A program made the translations under genes and the position numbers. Below the pieces are notes generated by a model. That model searched no databases and was not told the origin of the DNA. It was given only the letters and a program-made list of their open reading frames with translations. From Rhizomicrobium sp. (lineage in GTDB: Bacteria > Pseudomonadota > Alphaproteobacteria > Micropepsales > Micropepsaceae), in the NCBI GenBank assembly GCA_037200045.1, contig JBBCHM010000001.1, positions 2,728,001 through 2,792,000 on the forward strand: DNA of 64,000 nt, written 5' to 3'. This document shows, one piece after another, positions 45,551-56,706 of the stretch; position 1 is the stretch's first letter, and each line of letters begins with the position of its first letter.

Positions 45551-46308
45551 CCCGCCGTCGGCAGGTCGAACAGCCGGCCGAGCGCGCGCGCGATGCCATG
45601 GGAAGAGGCGCGTCCCACCAGGCCGTGCGCCGGCACGAATGTTACCATCAGCGTACGTCCGTGCAGCCCGATGGTCGGCTTGCCGCCGGTCAGCATGTGC
45701 ACCGTGTCCATCCGCGTGCCCAGAAGGGCGCGCGCGGCGGGGTTCTCGGCGAAGCGGTCGAGGCCGCGCGCCGCGTTCTGCATCGCGTCGAAGGTTAGCG
45801 CCCGCAGGCCCGAATCATCGGCAAGCGCCGCCCAGTCCGCCACGAAGGCGATGCGCAGGCCGCGCGCATAGGCCAGATGCGTCGCCTCGTCGGCCGCCGC
45901 CTTCTGCATCTCGGCGAGCGAGAGCGGCGGCAGGCTCGGCACCGCGCTGCTGCCGGTGCGTTCGGCGGGAAGTCCGCCGGGCTGCGCATCGGTGTAGACC
46001 GTCAACGCGCCCCAGCCGGAGACGGCGAGCGCGGTCTCGCCCGAATCGTATTTCAGCACGCCGCCGCCGAGCGAGGCGTGATTTGCATACAGGACGAAAA
46101 TCTCGGGATTGCCGTCGAAGCGCAGCAGGTAGTTCTCGGCATAGGCGCTGAGCGTGAACTTCGTGCCGCTGCTCGTGGTGTAGACGCCGGTCTGGATGTC
46201 GCCCAGCCGGTCGATCGACATGCGGGCGCCGAGGCCTTCCTGGCCGCGGACCATGCCGAAGCTCGCCAGCATCGCGATCGCCGCGAACAGGATCCCACGT
46301 CTGGGCAT
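45547..46308 (-). CDS. Exported protein, possibly DUF4908
   Basis: 253 residues. Signal peptide MPRRGILFAAIAMLASFGMVRG, then a predominantly beta N-terminal half (GVYTTSSGTKFTLSAYAENYLLRFDGNPEIF) that resembles DUF4908 of Alphaproteobacteria, and an alpha-rich C-terminal half ending in HGLVGRASSHGIARALGRLF. Periplasmic. Stop overlaps the convergent cupin gene by 4 bp. Function unknown. Confidence 0.65.
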   Translation of the reverse strand: MPRRGILFAAIAMLASFGMVRGQEGLGARMSIDRLGDIQTGVYTTSSGTKFTLSAYAENYLLRFDGNPEIFVLYANHASLGGGVLKYDSGETALAVSGWGALTVYTDAQPGGLPAERTGSSAVPSLPPLSLAEMQKAAADEATHLAYARGLRIAFVADWAALADDSGLRALTFDAMQNAARGLDRFAENPAARALLGTRMDTVHMLTGGKPTIGLHGRTLMVTFVPAHGLVGRASSHGIARALGRLFDLPTAG

Positions 46309-46409
46309 TCAAGCCTTCTTGTCTGCAGCCGCTCATGGCGCGCCGGTTCCATCGCCGGCACGACCCCCACAATGCTGTTAACAAGCGAATGGGGCGAATT
46401 TGGGACGTA

Positions 46410-46874
46410 TCAGGGCACCAGAAGAGCGATGGCGATGCCCATAAGCGGCGCAATAAGCCAACCTTCGAGACTCTGCACCAGCACGACGTCGAAGGGATTG
46501 CCGATGACGGCGTTCATGAGCGGCAGGCGAATCAACGCGTCGCCCATGAGCAGGACCAGCAGACCGAACGCCAGGCCTTTGACGATGCGCGAGCGGCCGG
46601 GCAGCCTTTCCTTGAGCAGAATATAGGCCAGCACCTTTCCGGCCGTGGGCACGAGCGCGGTCAGTGCCGCGATGACGACGATTGTCGTCGGATAGGGTTG
46701 GTGCAGCGCGCCGTTGAGGCGGCCCATATCGGCCGCTCTTTGCACATAGGCCTCCGCCCAGCCCTGTCCGTAGAGAACGTGAATGGAAAAGCCGATCGCC
46801 GCCGCCACGACCACGGCACCGGCAATGCGCGCCACGGACAACATGCCGCCTTTGGATTCGATTTGCGCCGTCAC
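46410..46874 (-). CDS. Small membrane protein coupled to enoyl-CoA hydratase
   Basis: 154 residues, GTG at 46874 overlapping the hydratase stop (GTGA). Four membrane segments: about 12-31 (VARIAGAVVVAAAIGFSIHV), 60-85, 98-118 and 130-152. The layout is like small integral membrane proteins of unknown role. The coupling to the hydratase gene implies co-expression. Confidence 0.7.
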   Translation of the reverse strand: MTAQIESKGGMLSVARIAGAVVVAAAIGFSIHVLYGQGWAEAYVQRAADMGRLNGALHQPYPTTIVVIAALTALVPTAGKVLAYILLKERLPGRSRIVKGLAFGLLVLLMGDALIRLPLMNAVIGNPFDVVLVQSLEGWLIAPLMGIAIALLVP

Positions 46875-47674
46875 AGGTCGTCGAACCTGCCGCCGCGGCC
46901 CTTGCCGCTGGCGAAGCGCGCGGCGCCGGCGCGCGACTCGCCGGTCTGCAACGTGGCCGTCCCATATTTGAATTCGTGCATCATCGCGTGGTGGTGATCG
47001 AAGTCCCATTGGTCGTAGACCGAGGCGCGGTCGCCCTTCATGCAGATCTCCGGGAAGCGCGAGATCTCGAGCGCCAGTTCCTCCGCCGCGCGGCGGCTGT
47101 CGCCCTTCGCCACGACGCGGTTCGCGAGGCCCCAGGCATAGGCCTCCTCCGCGCCGATCGGCCTTCCGGTGAGGATCAGGTCCAGCGCGCGCGACTGGCC
47201 GATGAGGCGCGGCAGGCGCACCGTGCCGCCGTCGATCAGGGGCACGCCCCAGCGGCGGCAGAACACGCCGAGCACCGCGTCCTCCTCCACCACGCGCAGG
47301 TCGCACCAGCAGGCGAGTTCGAGCCCGCCCGCAACCGCATGGCCCGCCACCGCCGCGATCACCGGCTTGAGCAGGCGCATGCGCGTGGGTCCCATCGGCG
47401 CGTCGCCGGAATGGGGATCGAAATGCTGGCTCGGCGCCGTCAGCCGGTTGCCGCGGCCCTCGCTCAGGCCCTTGAGGTCGGCGCCGGCGCAGAACGTGCC
47501 GCCCGCGCCCCACAGCACGGCGACCTTCTGGTCGTTGTCGTGTTCGAAGGCGAGAAAGGCCTTCACCAGCGCGTCTGCGGTCGGCCGGTCGACGGCGTTG
47601 CGCGCCTGCGGGCGGTCGATCACGACGGTCGTGATGCCGCCCTTGCGTTCGACCCGGACGTGCTCTGTTCCCAT
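46871..47674 (-). CDS. Enoyl-CoA hydratase/crotonase family protein
   Basis: 267 residues from ATG 47674. Crotonase fold: VVIDRPQARNAVD, oxyanion-hole region GTFCAGADLKGL and the second hole glycine in AVAGHAVAGGLELACWCDLR. The acidic residues in LELACWCDLRV and the following helix are not the typical double-glutamate set, so the reaction could be hydration or another crotonase reaction. Divergent from acnA. Confidence 0.87.
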   Translation of the reverse strand: MGTEHVRVERKGGITTVVIDRPQARNAVDRPTADALVKAFLAFEHDNDQKVAVLWGAGGTFCAGADLKGLSEGRGNRLTAPSQHFDPHSGDAPMGPTRMRLLKPVIAAVAGHAVAGGLELACWCDLRVVEEDAVLGVFCRRWGVPLIDGGTVRLPRLIGQSRALDLILTGRPIGAEEAYAWGLANRVVAKGDSRRAAEELALEISRFPEICMKGDRASVYDQWDFDHHHAMMHEFKYGTATLQTGESRAGAARFASGKGRGGRFDDL

Positions 47675-47746
47675 GGCAGATCCCCCCGCATCTTTCGCCA
47701 GTTTGTCACGGGCGGTCGCGCCCGGCCACCGTGACGTTGCGGGAGC

Positions 47747-47775
47747 TTGGATTTTGCGGGAAACGGGACTAATAC
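47747..47775 (+). promoter_or_regulatory. Promoter of aconitase
   Basis: TTGGAT (47747-47752), 17-bp spacer, TAATAC (47770-47775). Predicted start near 47782, 30-nt leader before the GTG at 47812. Confidence 0.65.
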
Positions 47776-47811
47776 CCGGCCCACTCAACCATCCTTGCGA
47801 AGGGCGCCCCC

Positions 47812-50523
<2,712 letters not shown>

Positions 50524-50964
50524 TTAGTCGTCCCTGTGTACCAGCCTTGCAGTGCGATTGCGGCGATGCAGTAGGTATTGCTGTGCAACGCGTCGCAGAA
50601 GATCGCCGGGAATCCTGCCGTAGATCGGCGTCGGGGGCTCGTGGCGGGGAATGAAGCGGATGTCGGGTCCGGGCCAACGGAAGGCATTTGCTTCCCGCGT
50701 GACGATCCATGAGCGTTCGTCATCCAGGCCCAGGCGCCGTTTTACATCCCCTGGCAATTCTATGGCATCGCCGGCGTCCGCTGGCGGCGCATGCGTTATC
50801 GCCAGCGCCATGACTGTCGTCACGCCGTTCTCATCCGTTACGGCGAGTGCGATCGCCAATGCTGGGCGATCCTTCCAAGCTTCGAAATGGCCGCGATCGA
50901 ACTCGTCGGCCCAAAGATAGGAAAATTGAAAGACGGTCCCGGGCGGCGGTGGCGGACCGATCAA
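50524..50964 (-). CDS. PemK/MazF-like toxin candidate
   Basis: 146 residues from TTG 50964, overlapping the antitoxin stop (TTGA). Early residues PPPPPGTVFQFSYLW and KDRPALAIALAV follow the PemK pattern (PxxGxVxxV...RPALV), and the strand ELPGDVKRRLGLDDERSWIV fits the beta-barrel core. The C-terminus is helical and basic. PemK/MazF proteins cleave mRNA or tRNA. The match is partial, so the toxin role rests mainly on the Phd-type gene before it. Confidence 0.6.
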   Translation of the reverse strand: MIGPPPPPGTVFQFSYLWADEFDRGHFEAWKDRPALAIALAVTDENGVTTVMALAITHAPPADAGDAIELPGDVKRRLGLDDERSWIVTREANAFRWPGPDIRFIPRHEPPTPIYGRIPGDLLRRVAQQYLLHRRNRTARLVHRDD

Positions 50965-51203
50965 GGAATCTCGCCGCGCGCGATGGCCTCAAGTTGCGGA
51001 ATGAATTCGTCGGGCGTGTCTTCGGCCAGGAACGCGATACGGTCGCGACTCTTGAGCCGTTCGTATTCGTCAACCGATATCAGTACGTTTCGCGGGCGAC
51101 CGTTTTTGGTGACGATCACCGGCTCGGACAGCGCGAGATCGCTATAATGCGAGAATTGGCGAACCAATTCGCCAGCCGTCGTCGTGTGTTTGTTCTTCGA
51201 CAT
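50961..51203 (-). CDS. Phd/YefM-family antitoxin
   Basis: 80 residues from ATG 51203; an in-frame ATG at 51209 is also possible, but the promoter places the mRNA start at about 51203. The Phd/YefM fold is clear: TTTAGELVRQFSHYSDLALS, PVIVTKNGRPRNVLISVDEYERLK. It should bind DNA as a dimer through the N-terminal half and neutralise the partner through the C-terminal half. The partner is PemK/MazF-like rather than Doc or RelE, and the two genes overlap by 4 bp. Confidence 0.82.
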   Translation of the reverse strand: MSKNKHTTTAGELVRQFSHYSDLALSEPVIVTKNGRPRNVLISVDEYERLKSRDRIAFLAEDTPDEFIPQLEAIARGEIP

Positions 51204-51209
51204 AGACAT

Positions 51210-51238
51210 ATAATACGAGAAATGCGTTAAATATGCAA
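51210..51238 (-). promoter_or_regulatory. Promoter of the toxin-antitoxin operon, probably leaderless
   Basis: Minus strand: TTGCAT (51238-51233), 17-bp spacer, TATTAT (51215-51210), a near-consensus promoter in an AT-rich pocket. Six bases after the -10 lies the ATG at 51203, so the transcript would begin at or next to the start codon. Confidence 0.6.
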
Positions 51239-51251
51239 ATTCTGTATTGCG

Positions 51252-51764
51252 CTACAATATCAAGGCCATCGCGATATCGTCCTCGATCACGCCGTTCGGA
51301 AGTCGGACGCGGCCCTTGAAACGGCCCTCGACGACAAAGCCGAGCCTCTCATAGAGCCGGATCGCGCCGGCATTGCCTTCGCGGGCGAAGAGTTCGATGC
51401 GTGTGACGGACGGCGTCATCGCGCGCGCCGCCTCGATCAGTTGGCCGAACAGCAGAGTGCCCAGGCCCTTGCCTTGCCAGTCAGGATGCACCGCCACGGT
51501 CAGGTCGGTTAGCACGTGCCGAAACTGGCGCGATGCCATGCGCAGCGCATGGATTTCGCCGGCCAGCGTGCCGTCGCCGGCGAAGACGGCCCGGCTGATG
51601 CCGTCGCGCGACGCGCTTTCGAGAAAGCGCCGGACATAGGCGTCGTCGATCTCGTCCGGTGCGCGCGCCAATCCGCCGTCGGCGGCCGCGGCTGCGCGGT
51701 AGAGCGCCACGACTTGTTCCGCTGCATCCGCATTCAGCGCGGCGATGAGGAATTCGTCCGCCAT
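51252..51764 (-). CDS. GNAT-family N-acetyltransferase
   Basis: 170 residues from ATG 51764 (GTG 51770 also in frame, overlapping the LysR stop). Acetyl-CoA motif VAVHPDWQGKGLGTLLFGQL (Q-x-x-G-x-G), the following RIELFAREGNAGAIRLYERL and a C-terminal IEDDIAMAL strand. It belongs to the broad N-acetyltransferase group; substrate unknown. It is directly coupled to the LysR gene, which may control it. Confidence 0.87.
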   Translation of the reverse strand: MADEFLIAALNADAAEQVVALYRAAAAADGGLARAPDEIDDAYVRRFLESASRDGISRAVFAGDGTLAGEIHALRMASRQFRHVLTDLTVAVHPDWQGKGLGTLLFGQLIEAARAMTPSVTRIELFAREGNAGAIRLYERLGFVVEGRFKGRVRLPNGVIEDDIAMALIL

Positions 51765-51766
51765 GG

Positions 51767-52666
51767 TCACGCCGCCCGCGAGGTCGCGGCATAGGCGGCG
51801 AGGCTTTCCGCAAGGTGATCGAACAAAAGCCGCATGCGCTTGGTGCCGCGCAGATCCTTGTGCATGGCCAGCCAGATCTCGAGTTCGAATTTCAGCGCAT
51901 CGGGGAGCAGCGGCACGAGATTGGACTCGCGCCGGCCGATGCCCAATTGCGTCACGCCGATCCCGAAGCCGGCGCGCAGCGCCGCAAGCTGGGCGAGATC
52001 GGCGTCAGTGCGAAGCGCGAACATTTCGCGCGTCAGCGGCAACCCGCCCTTGCGCAGCGCCTGGATGAACGGCGTCTCCTTGTCGAAGCCGATGACGGCG
52101 TGCGCCCGCATGTCCTCAAGGCTCTTCGGCGTGCCGTGCTTTTCCAGATAACTGCGATGGGCGAACAGTCCGAAGCCGATGCGCCCGATTTTCCTTGCCA
52201 CCAGCGCGCCCTGTGTCGGCCGGACCATGCGCACCGCGATGTCGGCGTCGCGCCGCAGCAGATCCTGCGTCGCGTCGGACAGCACCAGTTCGATCGTAAT
52301 GTGTGGATGCGCCTCGCGAAAGCGCGCCAGGATCGCGGGCAGCACCTCGCCGCCGACCACCACGCTCGCGGTCAGCCGGGCGGTCCCCCGCTCCTCGGCA
52401 TCGGCGCCGGAAGCGGCGCGCACCAGTGCCTCCGCCGCGCTCGCCATCGCCTGGGCATGTGGCAGAAGCTGGCGCGCCGCCTGGGTCGGAAGAAGGCTGG
52501 CCTGCGATCGCGTGAACAGCGGCAGGCCGAGATCGGCTTCGAGCTGGTCGACGTGCCGCCCGAGCGTCGGCTGGGTCAGCGACAGCTTGCGCGCCGCCGC
52601 CGACAGACTTCCTTCCGTCATCACCGCGAGAAAGGAACGGTAGGTCTCCCATTTCGGCTCGGCCAT
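51767..52666 (-). CDS. LysR-family transcriptional regulator
   Basis: 299 residues from ATG 52666. HTH at about residues 20-42 (GSLSAAARKLSLTQPTLGRHV), then the two-lobe effector-binding domain (TASVVVGGEVLPAILARFRE, DADIAVRMVRPTQGALVA, FGIGVTQLGIG). An inverted repeat ATACG-N4-CGTAT overlaps its start codon. It follows the ABC permease gene by 22 bp and overlaps the GNAT downstream. Effector unknown. Confidence 0.92.
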   Translation of the reverse strand: MAEPKWETYRSFLAVMTEGSLSAAARKLSLTQPTLGRHVDQLEADLGLPLFTRSQASLLPTQAARQLLPHAQAMASAAEALVRAASGADAEERGTARLTASVVVGGEVLPAILARFREAHPHITIELVLSDATQDLLRRDADIAVRMVRPTQGALVARKIGRIGFGLFAHRSYLEKHGTPKSLEDMRAHAVIGFDKETPFIQALRKGGLPLTREMFALRTDADLAQLAALRAGFGIGVTQLGIGRRESNLVPLLPDALKFELEIWLAMHKDLRGTKRMRLLFDHLAESLAAYAATSRAA

Positions 52667-52688
52667 ACGCAAACGTATAGCACGACGC

Positions 52689-53486
52689 TCAGCTTCCCGT
52701 GCTGGTGTAGTGGCGGATGCCGACGCCCCAGACCGCCAGGGCGACGGCGAGGAACGCAAATCCGGTCGCCGGCGACAGCACCGCCGCCCAGGCGGGCACG
52801 CCGACATCACGGCCGAGAACGAGCGCCACGGGAAAATAGAGCGAACAGCCGATCGGCACGAAATAACAGAGGAATTTGCGGAACCAGGCGGCGTAGATGT
52901 CGAGCGGAAACTGCGCCGCCGCCTCGCCGCCATAGGTCAGCGTGTTGGCGACTTCGAGGCCCTCGGTCGTCCAGAAGGCGAGCGTGCCCTCCAGCGTCTT
53001 GAGCGCGAAAAACAGCGCCGTTCCGCCCGCCACCGACCACAGCAGCAGCAGTGCCCGGCCGATGCCCCAGTCAGGCCGCAGCAGCCACACCGCGACGGCC
53101 AGCGCGACCAGCCCTTGCGCCGTGCGTCCCATCGAACCGAGCGTGAAGTCCTGCGCGGTGATCTGCAGCGCCGTGCTGCGCGGGCGCAGCAGCAGCCGGT
53201 CGAAATTGCCTGTCTTCACAAAGAGCGGCCCCACGCCGTCGAAGCCGCGCGACAGACCGTCGGCCAGCGCGAAAGCGATGCTCGTGATGGCATAGAACAG
53301 GGCGACCTGCGCGAAGCTCCAGCCGCGCACATGGTGGAAGCGCTGGAACAGCACCCACACGCCGGCGAACTCCACGATGGTGACGAGGAATTGCGAGACG
53401 AGCCTCAGGAGGAACGCGGTCGGATAGAGCATCTGACCGCGCAGGCTGACGCCGACATAGCGCCAGTAGATCGCAAAGCCGTTCAT
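52689..53486 (-). CDS. ABC-2 type exporter permease (COG3694-like)
   Basis: 265 residues, six membrane segments, starting with a soluble N-terminal helix and YPTAFLLRLVSQFLVTIVEFAG. The central RGFDGVGPLFVKTGNFDRLLLRPRS stretch (gate region with LLLRP) is typical of this permease group. Second of two non-identical permeases; it starts two bases after the first ends. Confidence 0.88.
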   Translation of the reverse strand: MNGFAIYWRYVGVSLRGQMLYPTAFLLRLVSQFLVTIVEFAGVWVLFQRFHHVRGWSFAQVALFYAITSIAFALADGLSRGFDGVGPLFVKTGNFDRLLLRPRSTALQITAQDFTLGSMGRTAQGLVALAVAVWLLRPDWGIGRALLLLWSVAGGTALFFALKTLEGTLAFWTTEGLEVANTLTYGGEAAAQFPLDIYAAWFRKFLCYFVPIGCSLYFPVALVLGRDVGVPAWAAVLSPATGFAFLAVALAVWGVGIRHYTSTGS

Positions 53487-53488
53487 GC

Positions 53489-54310
53489 TCAGCTTCCCTG
53501 CATGTCGATGCGCGCCATCACGCGGTTCAGCCACCAGCGGCCCAGAAGAACGAGCAGCCCGATCCACAGCGTCTGCGCCGCCAATCCCTGCGCCGCCATG
53601 CCGCCGGACAGCGCGCCGAAATAGACGCGGTAGGGAATATCGGCGAGGCCCGCGAAGGGCTGCCATAGAAGCGCGCCTTGCGCCCAGCCGGGAAACAGCG
53701 CCAGCGGAATCACCAGGCCGGAAAACAGATTGACCAGCCCCATCGAGAAACCGACGACACGCTGCGTCTTCAGCGCGGTGACGACGATGTTCAGCAGCAC
53801 CGTCATCGCCGATGACAAAAGCGCGGTCAGCGCGATGGAGAGCACGAAGAGCAGCGCGGACAGGCCGCTTGCCGGCATGCGCCACGCCCAGTCATGCATC
53901 TGCGTCAGCGGCAGGAGCAGCGCCGCCAGGATGAACACCGGCCCGGCGCGCAGCGTCGTGTTGGCGACGCGCCAGGCCAGCGCGCGGGCGAACCACAGCA
54001 GATAGGTGTCGATCGGGCGCAGGCGCTCGTAACCGACATTGCCGCTTTCGACCGCGGCGGCGATCTCGGCGTCGGCGGCCCAGGGCAGCATGGCGAGAAA
54101 CGCCTGACCGAGCCAGATATAGGTCACGACCTGCGCCAGGTTGAGCGGCTGGCGGCCCGCGCCGGCATAGAAGGCGACCAGCGTCATCACGCGGATGGTG
54201 CCGAACCAGAACTGCGTCGCGACGCCGGCCCAGGCGGCCGTGCGGTATTGCAGCATCAGCGAAAAGCGCGCCCGCAGGATCGAGAGATAGGGAAGGGCGG
54301 CGGCGCTCAT
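53489..54310 (-). CDS. ABC-2 type exporter permease (COG4587-like)
   Basis: 273 residues with six membrane segments. The features match the first-permease group: LSILRARFSLMLQYRTAAWAG, VESGNVGYERLRPIDTYLLW and a C-terminal LADIPYRVYFG. Its ATG overlaps the ATPase stop by 4 bp (ATGA). The three genes together form a complete two-permease ABC exporter of unknown cargo. Confidence 0.9.
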   Translation of the reverse strand: MSAAALPYLSILRARFSLMLQYRTAAWAGVATQFWFGTIRVMTLVAFYAGAGRQPLNLAQVVTYIWLGQAFLAMLPWAADAEIAAAVESGNVGYERLRPIDTYLLWFARALAWRVANTTLRAGPVFILAALLLPLTQMHDWAWRMPASGLSALLFVLSIALTALLSSAMTVLLNIVVTALKTQRVVGFSMGLVNLFSGLVIPLALFPGWAQGALLWQPFAGLADIPYRVYFGALSGGMAAQGLAAQTLWIGLLVLLGRWWLNRVMARIDMQGS

Positions 54311-55299
54311 GCGTCCACCGCGCCGTGCAGCGCGTAGAACCGCGCGATCACTTCCTCGATGCCGGGATCTTTTACGCGCATGTCGGCGATCTCGTGCGCC
54401 GCCGCGACGCGCGCGATCAGGATGTGGGCGGGCGTGCGCGATGGATCGAAGGCGAATTCGACGGTGCGGCCGTCGCGGCTGCGCACCGTCGCGCCCTCGA
54501 CCGCGACGCCGTCCGCGTCGCCCGCGAAATCCACAATGAGGCGGCGTTCGCCCAGAACGTCGGCGCGCATGGCTTCGAAGCTGGAATCGCGCAGCAGCCT
54601 GCCGTTGCCGATGATGATGACGCGCCGCGCCAGCGCCTCGATGTCGTGCATGTCGTGGGTGGTGAGGAGCACGGTCACGCCCTTCTCGCGATTCAGCGTC
54701 TTCACGAAGTCGCGGAGCGCCAGCTTCGATACCGCGTCGAGGCCGATGGTCGGCTCGTCCAGAAAGAGGATGCGCGGCGTGTGCAGAAGCGCGGCCGCGA
54801 TCTCGCAGCGCATGCGCTGGCCGAGCGAAAGCTGGCGCAGCGGCGTATCCAGGATCGGCCCGATCTTCAGCATCTCGACCAGCCTTTCGCAGGTCGCGGC
54901 GAATTTCGCCGGCGCGACGCGATAGATGTCGCGGAGCAGTTCGAAGCTCTCGATCACCGGCAGGTCCCACCACAATTGCGTGCGCTGGCCGAACACCACG
55001 CCGATCCGCGCGACATGGGCGATGCGGCTTTCCCATGGCACCAGGCCACCGACCTCGCAGCGTCCCGATGTCGGGCGCAGGATTCCCGACAGGATCTTGA
55101 TGGTGGTCGATTTGCCGGCGCCGTTCGGCCCAACGAAGCCGAGGAACTCGCCCTCCTCGAGCGCGAAGCTTACCGAGTCGAGGGCTACGACCTCCTTATG
55201 CTGCCGCCGGAACAGGCCGCGAAAGGCGCCCACGAGCCCCGGATCGCGGACGGCGACGCGATAGATTTTGCCGAGATTCTCGACTTTTATCTGGGCCAT
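54307..55299 (-). CDS. ABC exporter ATPase (COG4586-like)
   Basis: 330 residues from ATG 55299. Walker A GPNGAGKST, signature LSLGQRMRCEIAAALLH, Walker B ILFLDEPTIGLD and H-loop LLTTHDMHDIE. The long N-terminal YRVAVRDPGLVGAFRGLFRR insert and the 80-residue C-terminal extension (IVDFAGDADG...IADMRVKDPGIEEVIARFY) are those of the COG4586 group. It energises the two permeases downstream. The 132-bp gap to the S41 gene may hold an internal promoter. Confidence 0.93.
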   Translation of the reverse strand: MAQIKVENLGKIYRVAVRDPGLVGAFRGLFRRQHKEVVALDSVSFALEEGEFLGFVGPNGAGKSTTIKILSGILRPTSGRCEVGGLVPWESRIAHVARIGVVFGQRTQLWWDLPVIESFELLRDIYRVAPAKFAATCERLVEMLKIGPILDTPLRQLSLGQRMRCEIAAALLHTPRILFLDEPTIGLDAVSKLALRDFVKTLNREKGVTVLLTTHDMHDIEALARRVIIIGNGRLLRDSSFEAMRADVLGERRLIVDFAGDADGVAVEGATVRSRDGRTVEFAFDPSRTPAHILIARVAAAHEIADMRVKDPGIEEVIARFYALHGAVDA

Positions 55300-55431
55300 C
55301 GCGTGCGTTCCCCCCCCAAACGCCGTCCGCGGCGGACGGGAAATCCCGCCACCGTTCGACACGCCAAAACCGAAGGGCGAACCTAAATTGTGGCTTGCGG
55401 CGCGGTCAAGCGACGCCGGGTCGGCGCGGGT

Positions 55432-56706
55432 TCACGGCGAAGCGGCCGCGCCGCTCGCAGCATCGCGCGGGAAGACCTCCCGCTCCGCCTCGCTGCCGTG
55501 CAACAACTCCAACGTCGATCCGGTCAGCCGGACGCGGAGGTCGTCGAAGCTTTCGACGCCGAAGACGCCGTCCGCGGTCATCGGCGTCAGGAGAAGGTCC
55601 TGCTGCCAGCGCGGCCGGTCGGCGCGATCGAGCCGCAGACCGTCGTCGGTGAGGCGCAGCGTGATGGTCCCATAGGTCCCGGCCAGCGCCTGAAGCGGCG
55701 CGCGGGCGATCGTCACCGGATGAAGACGCGCCTCGACGCCGATCCGCGCCCAGCGATATTCCGCGCGCGTCTCGGGCTTCAGATTCGGCGCGGCGCCGAG
55801 TTTGTCGAGCGCCGCGAGCATCGCGGCGTCCAGCGCTTGCGAGGCCGGCACCGCGATGTCGGGCTTGACGCCGACGCCCTCCCAATTGGTTCCGCTGATC
55901 GGGTTGACCGGGCGATGATAGGAAACGCTCAGGATGAAGCACGGCGCGATGGGGAATTTCCGGTTGTTGTTGGCGGCGCCGTAGGTCGTGCTGCCGACGA
56001 TCGTCGCGGCGTGTTCCTGCTGCAGGCCATAGGCGACGGCTTCCGCGGCGGAGGCGACATGGCCGTCGACCAGGACATAATACTGCTTGTGACCGGGCCT
56101 GACGAAGGCCTTGGAGAAATAGTCTGCCGCATCGCTATCGCCGCCGCCGTTTTCGCGCAGGTCGAAAATGACCGCGTCGCCGTCCTTGAGGAATCGCGCC
56201 GCATCGTCATAGGCCGCGGCCGTGACACGCGGCGTCCAGTGGAAGGCTGTCAGTTTCAGATACCGGATGTTGCCAGGGAGTATGTCCAGCCGGGTGAGGC
56301 CGCTATGCTCGCGCAGGCTCACGGCGCGGTAATAGGCGCCAAGGCCCTTGTCGCTTTTCGGCGGCGCCAGGCTCGCGGCATATTCGCCGGGATCGCTGTC
56401 GAAATAGAGGTGTCCGTCATGGCTGACGGCCTGCAGATCCTCGGTGATCCGCTGCGCGAACACATCCGGATCGGCGACGTCATAGCGATGGGCCGCAAGC
56501 GCCTGCTCCAGCCGCGCGACGATCGGCGCCCGCCGCTCCGCGAAAACATAGGTCTTCCCGATCTTGTCCTCGATAGCGCGCACCGCGGCAAGCCGGTCGG
56601 CGGCGGACAGCGTGGCCGAGGCCGCCACGGCGCGCCCGCCGAAGGTCAAGGCGAGGACTGCCAGCAAGGCGACGGCGCCTCCAAGGACATTGCGTGAGAG
56701 CGTCAT
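55432..56706 (-). CDS. Exported S41-family serine peptidase
   Basis: 424 residues from ATG 56706, which overlaps the MarR stop (ATGA). Signal peptide MTLSRNVLGGAVALLAVLALTF. The S41/IRBP-like core shows IRYLKLTAFHWTP, the DLRENGGGD strand, and catalytic serine in VDGHVASAAEAVAYG. The C-terminal part is a beta-domain (GTYGTITLRLTDDGLRLD). No PDZ domain, so close to IRBP-type rather than CtpA. It probably cleaves peptides in the periplasm. Confidence 0.85.
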   Translation of the reverse strand: MTLSRNVLGGAVALLAVLALTFGGRAVAASATLSAADRLAAVRAIEDKIGKTYVFAERRAPIVARLEQALAAHRYDVADPDVFAQRITEDLQAVSHDGHLYFDSDPGEYAASLAPPKSDKGLGAYYRAVSLREHSGLTRLDILPGNIRYLKLTAFHWTPRVTAAAYDDAARFLKDGDAVIFDLRENGGGDSDAADYFSKAFVRPGHKQYYVLVDGHVASAAEAVAYGLQQEHAATIVGSTTYGAANNNRKFPIAPCFILSVSYHRPVNPISGTNWEGVGVKPDIAVPASQALDAAMLAALDKLGAAPNLKPETRAEYRWARIGVEARLHPVTIARAPLQALAGTYGTITLRLTDDGLRLDRADRPRWQQDLLLTPMTADGVFGVESFDDLRVRLTGSTLELLHGSEAEREVFPRDAASGAAASP

